Assembly: GCA_011799875.1 (NCBI GenBank) | Contig: CM022302.1 | Span: 180,536,942 to 180,600,941 of the forward strand | DNA: 64,000 bases | Origin: Thinopyrum elongatum | Lineage: Eukaryota > Streptophyta > Magnoliopsida > Poales > Poaceae | Reading direction: 5' to 3' | Part shown: piece by piece, positions 23,530-35,057 of the stretch | Layout: every line of letters starts with the position of its first letter | Position numbering within the stretch: the stretch's first letter is position 1 | Notes under the pieces: model-generated | What the model was told of the DNA's origin: nothing | Seen by the model: only the letters and a program-made list of their open reading frames with translations | The model's database searches: none | Position numbers and translations under genes: made by a program

Positions 23530-26500
23530 ATGGCTCGCCTTGTTATCAAGGACAATATCACCTCCGGAGGAGCCCTAGCCTCAGGCCAAACCCTCCGGCT
23601 GGGCGGCTTTATCATGACCGCCCGTCCGGCCGTTAAGCCGACGATGACTTCTCGGGTCATCGAAAATCGCCTCCGCGTTGACTCCGAATACTCCAAACGG
23701 ATGGATCCGACGGAGTTGTCGTCTTTAAACGAACTCCTGGATCGCATCACCGCCTTGGGGGTCGCTATAGACTACGATCGGATTGGGCTTAAACCCGATC
23801 AGAGAGAAATCAAATCTCCAATGATCACCCATCAGATAGCGGTGGTAGAAGAGCAAAACAACAAATCTTCCCCTGTGTTGAGGACGAACTATGTTCGGAT
23901 TTCCGAGCTCGAAGAGCCGGACACCCGTCTGCGGAATGGCACGCCCTGTCCTCCAAACCTAGAATCGGACGACGGGCCTGAAAAATCAGTTTATATCCCG
24001 GAGCTCGAATTATTAAGCTCGGAAGTTTCTCAAACTCCGGATCCTAAACTGGGTCAGGGTTCGGATTTAAAGCCACCCACCCACCCAGATATACGCGATC
24101 TCATGTACGTACGACAGCAGTCTCAGGAAACAGTCCATCACTTTTGGCCCAGATTCCTCCTTGTCAAGGACAAGATTGAAGATTGCCACGACAAAGACGC
24201 GATCTCAGCATTCTGCAACAATTGCACGGACAAAGGAATCCTCAACGCCATCAACCGCCGTCGCGTATCACACTTCGCTGACTTGGCAACCATAGTACAG
24301 AAGTACTGTGCAATGGAAAGCGCCTGGAAAACTCAGGCAGCTCGTTGGGAACCACTGGTTTCTACTCAACCCCTAGTCCGAGCAAAAAGGATGCACCCCC
24401 ATGGGGTGCCCGACCCAATAGTAAAGAAATCTAAGCCCATTACGGGGCGCGGAACCGTTCTGGAGGGACGGCTCGATAGGCCATGCAAAATACACACAAC
24501 ACCGGATACCATACCAACTCACAGCCTTAGAGCATGTTGGATACTCCGGCAAGTGGCCAAGAGCGGCACAGATATCCTCACCAAAAACACCTCCGAACAA
24601 CACCCCCAGGAAGACGACGACCTCAGAGTATTTACGGTCTTCGAGACCTTCGCTTCAAACAATGGGCGCAAAAGGGCACTCCGCGACCTCGCCGAAGTCT
24701 GCCAAGTCGCAGCAATAAACCCCTGGAACGACACGGCCATAACTTTCAATGCCAGTGACGAACCAAAATCCAGGACAGTCCGGGCACCAGCTGCCTTGGT
24801 CCTCAGTCCAATCGTGGACGGCTGTCGGCTCACCAAAGTACTCATGGACGGCGGCAGTGGACTAAACCTCATCTATGAGGACACACTCAACAAAATGGAA
24901 ATAGATAGGAGCCGCATCGAGCAAAGTAGCACGACCTTTCGAGGAATCATTCCCAGTCGGGAGGCGCAGTGCGCGGGAAAAATCACATTCGACGTGGTAT
25001 TCGGCACGCCGGAGAATTATCGGTCCGAAGAGATAACCTTCCAAGTGGCCCCTTTCAACAGTGGATATCACGCCCTATTGGGGCGAGATGCATTTGCACG
25101 CTTCCAAGCTATACCTCATTATGGGTACATGAAGCTCAAGATGCCCGGGCCCAATGGTACTATCACTCTTTCCAGTGATCCGGACATAGCACTCCGCGCC
25201 GAAAACAAAACCGCATCCCTGGCCCTTGAGGCATTATCCGAAGCCCTCGCGGCCGAAGAATTAGCCGCATTACACTCCACGGTGGATAAGGACGACGTAA
25301 TCCTGGACATGCGACCCAAATCCACCTCCTTCAAACCAGCAGACGAAATCGTCAAATTCCAGGTCCACCCAACGGACCCCAAGAAGACAGCCTCCATCGG
25401 GGCACAGCTGGACCCAACGGTCGACGCCACATTACGAGCGTTCCTGTGCGAAAATTGGGACATATTTGCCTGGCACCCTTCTGATATGCCAGGAATCCCA
25501 CGCAGGTTGGCCGAACACAGCCTCAATATATTGAAGGGATACAAGCCGGTCAAACAAACACTGAGGCGCTTTTCTGAACCCAAACGACAAGCTATGGGGG
25601 AGGAGCTGGCCAAGTTAATCGAAGCCGGATTCATCAGAGAAATAAAACATCCGGACTGGCTAGCAAACCTGGTGATGGTACCAAAGAAGGATAAATCCTG
25701 GTGCCTATGTGTCGATTTCAAAGACCTCAACAAAGCCTGCCCCAAGGATCCCTTCCCCCTTCCCCGCATCGATCAGATCATTGATGCTACCACAGGACAT
25801 GACTCACTGTGTTTCCTCGACGCATACTCTGGATACCATCAAATCAAAATGAAGGAGTCCGATCAAGCTGCAACGGCATTCATCACCCCATACGGGCCTT
25901 TCTGCTTCAACACTATGCCCTTTGGGCTTAAAAACGCCGGCGCTACCTACCAACACATGATTCAAACATGCCTGGAGAAGCAAATCGGCAAGACAGTTGA
26001 AGCATACGTAGATGATATCGTCATCAAGACCAGACACATCAAGTCATTAATAGACGACGTACGCCTCACATTCGACAACCTCCGTGAATATGACATCAAG
26101 CTCAATCCGGAAAAGTGCATTTTCGGCGTTCCCGCTGGAAAGCTGCTGGGCTTCATTGTTTCCAGTAGAGGAATCGAGGCAAATCCAGCCAAAATTCGAG
26201 CTTTGTCACAATTGGCTACACCAACCAACCTTAAACAGGTCCAAAAACTAGCCGGATGCGTGGCAGCTTTAAGCCGCTTTATCTCCAGGCTTGGAGAAAA
26301 AGCATTGCCACTCTACCGCCTTCTCCGACGCACCGACCACTTCGAGTGGACGGATGCAACAACGGCCGGACTGGAAGAAGTAAAGGCTCTCTTAGCAAGC
26401 AACCCAATCCTGGCCGCGCCAAACGTCGGCGAACCAATGTTGTTATACATCTCTGCGACTCACCAGGTGGTGAGCGCAGTGCTCGTCGTTGAACGAGAGG

Positions 26501-28659
26501 AGGACGGACACAAATTCCCGCTTCAGAAGCCGGTATACTATGTATCCACTGTCCTCACACCATGCAAATCCCGGTACCCTCATTACCAAAAGATCGCATA
26601 CGCGGTCTTCATGGCATCCCGGAAGCTACGACACTACTTCCAAGAATGCTCGATCACGGTGGCTTCCGAAGTACCACTCAATGACATAATAAACAACCGC
26701 GACGCTACGGGCCGGATTGCCAAATGGGCCATTGAGCTCCTGCCATTCGACATAACGTATAAACCGCGCCGAGCAATTAAATCCCAAGTGTTGGCTGACT
26801 TCATCGCCGAATGGACAGAGGCCGAACTCCCTAAAGAGTACGGCACATATTCCAACTGGGTCATGTACTTCGATGGCTCTAAGATGCTGGCCGGTTTGGG
26901 AGCGGGCGTCATCTTAACATCCCCAACGGGAGACACAGTCCAATACGTACTCCAAATCTTATATACAGACTCCAATAATGCAGCCGAATACGAGGCCTTA
27001 CTGCATGGTCTTTGAATGGCCGTTTCCATGGGCATACAACGTCTGGAGGTGCGCGGGGATTCAAATCTCGCAATATCCCAAATAAATGGAGACTTTGACG
27101 CAAAAGATCCGAAAATGGCGGCCTATCGTAACGCCGTACTCAAAATATCAGCCCGGTTCGAGGGACTCGAGTTTCATCATGTGGCTCAAGAAAGCAATCA
27201 AGCGGCGGACGTCCTTGCTCGCATGGGAGCCAAGCGCGATCCCGTCCCGCCTAACATCTTTCTGGAACGGCTCTTCAAGCCATTCATGGTGTGGCAGGAT
27301 GAAAGCGGCAACACTAGCCCGGATCCGATCATACCGCCTGAGTCCGAGCACAATACCGATATCATCGGGGGCTCAGCCACCGAAGCAACACCATCAACCC
27401 ATCTCATAATGGCAGTAATTGCCCCATGGACCGAACCCTTCTTGGCCTACCTTAATAGGCGAGAGCTCCCTGAGGATCCTAACGAGGCTCGTTGCATTGC
27501 CCGGCGCTCGAAAGCGTACAAAGTCCATGACGGTGAGCTCTACAAGAAAAGCGCTACCGGAGTCCTTCAAAGATGTATCTCCGAAGACGAGGGGCGGCAG
27601 CTCCTGGCCGAAATCCATGCTGGCCTTGGCGGTCACCACGCTGCGGCTCGGGCCCTTGTGAGTAAAGCCTTCCGTACAGGTTTCTTTTGGCCTACGGCCC
27701 GAGCAGATGCACATGACCTTGTACAACGTTGTGTCGGATGCCAGCTTTTCGCTAATCAAAGCCATATGCCGCCTACTACGCTACAAAAAATCCCCATTAC
27801 ATGGCCTTTCGCGGTCTGGGGGCTTGATATGGTTGGACCCCTTAAAGGGGGAAGCCACAAGAGAAAATATCTGCTGGTCATGGTAGATAAATTCACTAAG
27901 TGGATTGAAGCCAAACCGGTTAAAACGGCCGAAGTCGGACTAGTGATAGACTTTATATCCGGTGTCGTACACCGTTATGGTGTTCCACACAGCATTATCA
28001 CAGACAACGGCTCCAATTTTACAGCCGACGAGGTGAAAACCTGGTGCGCTAACCTGGGCATCAAGCTTGATTATGCTTCCATCTATCACCCGCAAACAAA
28101 TGGTCAAGTCGAACGAGCCAATGGTCTTATTATGAGCGGCATTAAGCCCAGACTAGTGCGGTCTTTGAAAGAATCAGACAAGCACTGGGTTGAGGAGCTC
28201 GACTCCGTACTCTGGGGGTTGCGGACCACGCCCAACCGCACTACCGGATACACACCATTCTTCATGGTGTACGGCGCAGAGGCCATGTTGCCCTGCGACA
28301 TTATGCATGACTCACCACGAGTGCGCATGTATGAAGAGAGAGAGGCCAAGCTTGATCAGCAGGACAGCTTAGATGCCCTGGAGGAGGAGCGCGATGTCGC
28401 AAAGGCTCGTTCCGCATTGTATCAATAATAGGCTTGCAGATATCAAAGCAGAGAAGTGCGGGCCAAGACTTATAATGTTGGCGAACTCGTTATACGCTTA
28501 CCAGAGAAGAAAAAGGACAAACTCAAGCCCAAATGGGAGGGTCCCTTCATCATTGACGAAGTTCTCACTGGAGGAGTGTATCGACTGCGTGATGCATCAA
28601 ACAATCGCTTGGAGCCGAACCCATGGAACGCCGCCAGACTCCGAAGATTCTACGCCTAG
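23530..28659 (+). pseudogene. Gag-pol polyprotein of the Tat-like Gypsy
   Basis: The frame opens inside the LTR; ATG 23530 (MARLVIKDN) is the plausible start. Gag covers about the first 400 codons, with the segment VHHFWPRFLLVKDKIEDCH and no clear zinc knuckle. The protease follows with DGGSGLNLIY (24847), the variant active site of this lineage. Reverse transcriptase shows VDFKDLNKACPKDPFPLPRI and the catalytic AYVDDIVIK (about 26000). RNase H begins at YFDGSK (26870). Integrase has an HHCC finger (GGHHAAARAL to CVGCQ) and the D-D-E residues in WGLDMVGP, TDNGSNF and GQVERANG. The end carries KWEGPF. One frame runs the whole length, broken only by TGA at 27013-27015 and TAA-TAG at 28426-28431, all explicable as C-to-T changes. 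Confidence 0.9.
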
Positions 28660-29483
28660 AGCCGGACTCTTTGTTCGTTTTCTTCTCCCTTTTTGTCCAT
28701 TCCCCTTTTTTCTCTCTCCTCTCTTTCATTTTTTTAGCTTTCAGCTCTTGAGCGGCTAAACCGCGCACCTATGACGTACACATCCTTAAATAGGTACGTC
28801 CATAATACCTGGGGGCTTCTTGTACAGAAGCTTATTATTGTTATTATTCTTTTCTGAGCATTAAGCTCACCACATATGTGTCTTTTCCTCATATGTACCT
28901 TTTCTTTGCCATTATATGCATCGATATGACTTAAGTTTTGGCCAAGCTGGGTTGCCTGGCTCATGTGCTTATGCCCTACATTCCTGTTAGTTCGGCTAGG
29001 GCATAAAGGGAGCACCTCTGCGATTGTTACTGCCGGGTCATCCGGATGTGTACCTCAGACTGGGTGAAGCCGAAAGCTAGCGTTCTTAAGAGAATATTCG
29101 GTCGGCGGATTAAAGATGTTTTTCTTTCACTCATTACACCATGAACCCCGAGATGCTATGTATACTGCGATTTTTTAATCATAGTTCGGACATGAACATT
29201 AACGCATGTTCACCCAGAGAAAGGAACCCTTAACGGAACTATTCTCTCTGGAAGATGTTTCTTACAATTACATGTAATATAACATAGCTAGCCGGATACA
29301 ACTTGTTTGTGCAAGCAACTATGACCCCTACGCCTGGTTTCCACGCATACCCCGGTTTATATTACCGTGCGGGTATTCGGAAACACTCCGCACCTTCGGG
29401 TCTGGAGGTCGAAGCGAAAAGGTCCGCCATGACAATCGTTTTACAATCCGGCTAGGGACAAATTTGTCAATCAAAGCGCATAG
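28660..29483. other. Spacer between gag-pol and antisense gene
   Basis: 824 bp with no coding sequence on either strand. It begins with a T/C-rich stretch after the pol stop. The two convergent genes of the element end on either side, so it should contain both 3' ends, but no definite polyadenylation signal was identified. Confidence 0.6.
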
Positions 29484-32291
29484 TCACTTAGACTCAAAAG
29501 CTTCCTCCTCTATGCCGTCCAACAGGCTGTCTAGCCTACAATCCTGTTGGGACAATTCGGCGGCTACCTTTACTTGGTCATATACTAAACTAACTGGAAC
29601 TTCTTTTCCGTCTGATCCTCGAGGTCCGACCCGAGCCATATGATTCGGATCAAGCTTGGTATACCATGTTTTCACCATGGCCCATGCCTCTCGCGCACCT
29701 TCTCGGCAGGCCGATATCTTCCATAATCGGAAGCGCCTCCACGCTCCTTTGAATAACTGCACAAGTTCCTCCATACTTCCTGGAGGGGAGGCGGATGGCC
29801 ACAAGGCCTTGGCAACACTCCGCATTGCCTGCCGAGCTTGCTCGTGCAGTTGCGACAGCTCTTGTAGCAGATCGCCTGAAGATCCAGACATTTCCTCTTC
29901 GGGACGGCCGGTCAGCATACCTGTAGACATAAATCTGTCAGTTCTTTTCCCCGCCGAATTACACGGAGGTAAGTTCGAAGGCATACTGAATATGCCGCCT
30001 CGTAGCCTCTTATTTTCCTTCACGGAGTCAGCTAGCTGGGCTCACACATCTTTCAGTTCTTTGCCCAGCAGGGTGTTGGAATCCTGCAGCTTGTTTTTAT
30101 CCTCCCTGACCCGTGTCAGCACGCGTTCGCCCGTGGCCAGTAGCCTTTTGGCTTCCTGTTTATCTGCTTGCGCAATTTCAAGCGCCTCCTTCAGTTGATC
30201 TGACGATCCTGCCATGAGATATGCAACAATGTTAGCATTGCTGGTATATGATTATATTTTCTCGATGGAGGGAAACACTACCAGGCGACGCCTTCTTGGA
30301 TTTCTCCAATTCGGCGGTGGCAGCAGTTAGCTGAGTCCGACACTTTTCCAGTTCTCGAGACAGCAGGCTATTCTTCTCTGTAAGCACCTGGTTATACAAT
30401 GATCCTTAAATCAGTTGTATCAACTGCTTCAAGTCTCGGGGGCTACTGGTATATAATTATCAGGTTTGTGTGATGTGAACTTACCCGCATATCTTTCAAA
30501 TGCTGGTCTGTGGCTCTGGTAAGCCCGTCTCGAGCGGCTCGGATGTATGCATCAGCCGAGCTGAAGGCATTGAGTGCCTCTTTTGTAAAGCCGGGGTCGC
30601 GAAGAGCGGCCCTCCGGCGTCGATGATTCATGGCGCTCTCCACTTCAGAGTTTGTGACGGATACATCATCCGAATCCTCTACCGAAGGACAATCCGGCGT
30701 CACTCCCGTACCGGCCCTCGTCTTTATGACCGGTTTTGGAGTCTGGTTGTTGAGAGTGTGACCTGCAGGACCCCCGGACATAGTCCGGCGAACGCTCTTC
30801 CTGATGAAACACAAACAGACAATGTCACAGTTGGATGTGACTACCAAGGGGCATGTTTACGAAGCCATACCTTTCTGACGATGGCTCGGTCGTGACTTCG
30901 TTTGCCTTCCTCTTCGAAGGCTTGCCCGACGTAGACGCCGCCCTCTTTTGAGTCGCCTCTGGTGTAACATGGCGCGCCGAGTGCCTCCCCTTTTGGAACA
31001 CGAGACAGTGCGGTAGGTGAGGCAGAATGAGGAAGCTCTTTCGGAGGAGAGGTCTCCTTATTACTTACGTGTGAGGCAGGTAGGAGGCCGGGATAGTCTG
31101 CTATAATGGCCACTTTTGTGCCATCGTAGCTCGCCTGGTAAAATACTCCCTCCTCTAGCTCCACAAATATGTCCGGATCCTCCTCGAATCCGGGGTCAAG
31201 ATCCCGGTTATGGTCCTCAGGCTGTGGAGCGGGGCTGTAGATCCCCGTGACGACCTTTCGCCATTCCTGTTACAAATGGACGGGTTAGTATCAATCAAAA
31301 GTGACTCATGGAAAGGATTGAGTATGGTGGTGGGATTAAAACTCACCCAGCTGGGAGGATTGTACATGGAAAAACCCTCTCGGCGTTTAAGATGAATAAA
31401 TTCCTCTTTCTCCCCTTCGTACAGATCGGCCAATATTTTGGCCAGAACGACGGGGGTGTCCGGACCTTTCCGGCCACAGCGTGAGGCGTCATCTTCCCCA
31501 TTGTAGTGCCACATAGGGAGCCCTCTAAATTGGAGTGGCTGGACACCTCGCACTATGGAGATTGCCATAACCTCAATTATTGATAATCCAGACTGGGCGA
31601 GCGTCTTCATCTTGCTCATTAATTGATGGATTTCCGCACTATCTTCCTCCTCGAGGCTCCTAGGGCGCCAGCTGTGGCGTTTCTTCAAGGGAGTGCTAGA
31701 AAATTCAGGGAGACCCATTCGGATGGGGTCAGGGAGAGCGACGTCCTCAATATAAAACCATTCTGAGGTCCACTCCTCGGACGCCTTCTTCGGTGTGCCG
31801 GATAAGTATCCGGTCCCGTCTATGCGCCATACTTCGGCGCCACCCACCTCGAATATGGATCCCTCTTGGGTATGAGGGACAAGGCAGAATAGTTTTCTCC
31901 ATAAATCAAAGTGGGCTTCACAGCCTAGGAAAAGCTCGCAAAGGGCAACAAAACCCGCGATGTGCAAGATAGAGGCCGGCGTGAGGTTGTGTAGTTGGAG
32001 GCCATAATACTCCAGGAGTCCTCGGAGGAAAGGGTGGATTGGAAACCCGACGCCTCTTAGCAAATAAGAAATGAAACACACCCGTTCCCCCCTGGTTGGA
32101 TTGGGGAAATTTTCCACCAAAGCTTCGCCTGAAAAGGAGGTCAAACCTGCTCGAACAGGGACCAGATCCGCGGGGGGAAGAAATCCCTGTGTTTGGAGCC
32201 TCACCAGCTGATCATGGGATACGGAACATCTTTCCCAATCGCCTTTTTTGGAGCCGTGGGGGCGGGTGGAGGAACTGGGAGCACTAGCCAT
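29484..32291 (-). pseudogene. Six-exon antisense gene of the Tat-like Gypsy
   Basis: The minus-strand gene starts at ATG 32291 (MASAPSSSTRPHGSKKGDWE). Exons read by eye: 32291-31347, 31266-30871, 30800-30485, 30387-30282, 30208-about 30000, 29920-29484. Most introns have consensus borders (GTGAGT, GTATGG, GTAAGT, GTAGTG donors; AACAG, ATCAG, ACCAG, GGCAG, TACAG acceptors). The fifth intron seems to use GC as donor. Exon 1 matches the plant gypsy-type transposon domain (Transposase_28-like): GERVCFISYLLRGVGFPIHP, FLRGLLEYYGLQLHNLTP, FVALCELFLGCEAHFDLW. Later exons are Ser/Asp-rich and then coiled-coil-like. One TGA inside exon 5 (30041-30043) breaks the frame. A TATTAAAA box lies about 75 bp above the ATG. 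The function is unknown. Confidence 0.75.
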
Positions 32292-32617
32292 GTTGGAATG
32301 GTTTCTCCTAGCAAGCTTTGAGGATTTCCCGCTTGGCGTGGAATGGATCTGAAGATCCAATCTCTTTTAATAGACGCCCTTCTTACATGGTCAGGGAGTT
32401 ATGTGCAAAAATATCCCGACCTCTCGTATTCGCTCGACACGTGGAAACTGAAGTCATGAAGGCATGGAAGCCAATGAGCACGACATTAAATGGAAGGCCG
32501 AATACAGCTCCTTGAGTCAGGTACTTCGAAGTAATCAGAGGAGGAACCCGCCTTGCAATGCCGAAGACAATCTGCGCTCCGGACACATCGTCATTGGAAG
32601 CCTGGTTCAGGGGCTAT
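32292..32617 (-). promoter_or_regulatory. Upstream region of the antisense gene and polypurine tract
   Basis: Between the antisense ATG and the 3' LTR. The minus strand carries TATTAAAA (about 32373-32366). The plus strand ends with GGTTCAGGGGCTAT (32604-32617), the polypurine tract of the element. The two signals share one 330-bp interval on opposite strands. Confidence 0.55.
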
Positions 32618-33087
32618 TGAGGGAGTCCTGGATTTTGGGGTCCTCGGGCGTCCGGGCTACATGACGTGGGCCGGACTGATGGGCCATGAAGATACAAGAC
32701 AGAAGACTCTCTCCCGTGTCCAGATGGGACTCTCCTTGACGTGGATGGCAAGCTTGGCGTTCGATATGAAGATTTCTTTCTCTGTAACCGACTTGGTATA
32801 ACCCTAGTCCCCTCCGGTGTCTATATAAACCGGAGGGTTTAGTCTGTAGGGGCGATCATAATCAGACATGCTAGACTTCTAGGGTTTTAGCCATTACGAT
32901 CTCGTGGTAGATCAACTCTTGTAATACTCATATTCATCAATATCAATCAAGCAGGACGTAGGGTATTACCTCCATAGAGAGGGCCCGAACCTGGGTAAAC
33001 ATCGTGTCCCCCGTCTCCTGTTACCATCGACCTTAGACGCACAGTTCGGGACCCCCTACCCGAGATCCGCCGGTTTTGACACCGACA
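32618..33087 (+). repeat. Inner Gypsy 3' LTR (470 bp)
   Basis: Same ends and length as the 5' LTR, with no indels between the two. The TATA inverted repeat is at 32810-32837. ATAGT follows at 33088-33092. Confidence 0.93.
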
Positions 33088-33092
33088 ATAGT

Positions 33093-34550
33093 GCCCAGTG
33101 TTTGTTGCTATTTTTGCTTGTTTTTTACTTCGCAGAATATCCATATCAAACGAAGTCCAAATGCCACGAAACTTTTTGGAGATTTTTTTCTTCCCAAAAG
33201 AGACCCAGGGAGCCCAGGAGGTGTACCACAGGAGGCCCATGGGGCCTACAAGACACTAGGGCACGTCAGAGGCCCCAGTCGCGCCCTGGTGCCTTGTGTG
33301 GCCCACGGTGATCTTTTTCACCGCCTGTCAGCTCTATAAATACTCAGATATTCCAGAAACCCTAGGGGAGTCGACGAAAAATAATTCCAGCCGCCGCAAG
33401 TTCCAGAACCACGAGATCCAATCTAGAGCCCTTTTCTGGCACCTTGCTGGAGGGGGAAATGATCATGGAGGGGTTCATCATCTTCATTGGCGCTCCTCCG
33501 ATGATTCGTGAGTTGTTTATCACAGACCTACGGGTCCGTAGGCAGTAGCTAGATGGCTTCTTCTCTCTCTTTGATCTTCAATACAATGTTCTCCTCGATG
33601 TTCTCGGAGATCTATTTGATGTAATGACTTTTTGCGGTGTGTTTGTTGGGATCCGATGAATTGTGAGTTTATGATCAGTTCTATATATGAATATTATTTG
33701 AGTCTTCTCTGAACTCTTTTATGCATGATCTTTATAGCCTTGTATTTCTTCTCCGAAACTTTGGTTTGGTTTGGCCAACTAGATTGATTTTTCTTGTAAT
33801 GGGAAGAGGTGCTTTGTGATGGGTTCGATCTTGCGGTGCTTATTCTCAGTGACAGAAGGAGACATGACACGCATGTATCATTGCCATTAAGGATAAAAGG
33901 ATGGGGTCTATTCCTACATGAATAGATCTTGTCTACATCATGTCATCGTTCTTATTGCATTACTCCGTTTTTCCATGAACTTAATACACTAGATGCATGC
34001 TTGATAGCGGTCGATGTGAGGAGTAATAGTAGTAGATGCAGGTAGGAGTCGGTCTACTAATCCTGTACGTGATGCCTATATACATGATCATTGCCTTGGA
34101 TATCGTCATGATTATTTGCTTTTCTATCAATTGCCCAACAGTAATTTGTTTACCCACCATATGCTATTTTCTCGAGAGAAGCCACTAGTGAAATCTACGG
34201 CCCACGGGTCTATTTCCTATCATATTATTTTTTGATCTATTATTCCAAAAACCCAAAAATACCTTGCTGCACTTTTTCTTTATTTATTTTATTTTGTGTT
34301 TTTGTCGAATCTATTTATCAAATCTCATACATTTTTATCCATTTCAATACCGAGGAGGGATTGACAACCCCTCTTACACGTTGGGTTGCAATTATTTATT
34401 ATTTGTGTGCAGGTGATGTTCAAATAGTGTTGCTTGGTTCTCCTACCGGATTGATAACCTTGGTTTTATAACTGAGGGAAATACTTACCGTTGCTGTGTT
34501 GCATCATCCTCTCCTCTTCGGGGAAATACCAACGCAGATACAAGCAATCA
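33093..34550 (+). repeat. Athila-like 3' LTR, right part
   Basis: Continues the LTR begun at 22887-23012 (GCCCAGTGTTTGTTGC...) and ends AGCAATCA. With the left part it sums to the length of the 5' LTR. It is followed by GTGGT, the target duplication. Confidence 0.9.
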
Positions 34551-35057
34551 GTGGTCACTGTAGTTCTTCCATAATTCATTGAGTTCATCAGTGTTCTTTG
34601 TAATAGGAAGATGACCATTGTTCACCCGTAGATCTAGCAGCCATTGCATGTTAAATCCAGTTCGCAACTATTTTGACCTTGATCCAAATCACTTTGCAAT
34701 CGAAATAGATCTCTTTCATAGCGACACACAGTCGTCGCCATAGTTAGGTCTTTTTATTCCCATTTTTTCTTTGTATTTTTAGATCCATAGCCAAAAACTG
34801 AATCTAAACAGTAGTTGTTTGTAGTTGTCGCGACCCGGGAATTACTTTTGTGGTCCCGCTGGCTTACACTTTAGATATGGTTTTGCCGACTCTCGGATAC
34901 CTAAGTCGGCTCATACTCATACCATTCCTTTGTCTGGTCCGTGTTTCACAGTAACCCCTTAGCCGGCTCATATTGTTAAGTCTTTAACTATCTTGACTCA
35001 TATGATCTTCATTCCTTTAATCCAGCTTATAATTACTTTTATTTTCTACTCCCTGTA
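34551..35057 (+). other. Outer Gypsy DNA between the insertion and the next exon
   Basis: Resumes the outer element after the Athila insertion. It is probably intron or leader of the plus-strand antisense gene: it holds stops in all frames and ends in a pyrimidine tract with TTTCTACTCCCTGTAG, a good 3' splice signal, just before the exon at 35058. Confidence 0.5.

Larger units (their letters stand above)
23013..33087 (+). mobile_element. Young Tat-like (Fatima-type) Gypsy retrotransposon
   Basis: A 10.1-kb element with 470-bp LTRs (23013-23482 and 32618-33087) and a perfect 5-bp duplication ATAGT on both sides. Order: LTR, primer site, gag-pol on the plus strand (23530-28659), a spacer, a six-exon gene on the minus strand (32291-29484), polypurine tract, LTR. 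By eye the LTRs differ at 8 of 470 sites, the lowest divergence of any pair in the window, in keeping with its position as the innermost insertion. The name Fatima is a tentative recognition. Confidence 0.92.
17719..34550 (+). mobile_element. Non-autonomous Athila-like (Sabrina-type) LTR element
   Basis: LTRs of about 1585 bp (17719-19303, and 22887-23012 plus 33093-34550) begin TGATACGTCTCCAACGTAT and end AGCAATCA. The flanks GCGGT (17714-17718) and GTGGT (34551-34555) are a 5-bp duplication with one mismatch. The primer site (TGGCGCCGTTGCCGGGGA) is the Athila type. The internal region is only 3.6 kb and lacks gag and pol, so the element depended on others. Its 3' LTR is split by the Tat-like Gypsy. 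The Sabrina assignment is from memory of such LTRs. Confidence 0.85.

Noticed and set aside
27016..28428. A separate integrase gene starting at ATG 27016
   Set aside because: It is in the same frame as the gag-pol frame before it and separated only by one TGA; it is the same polyprotein gene broken by a nonsense change.
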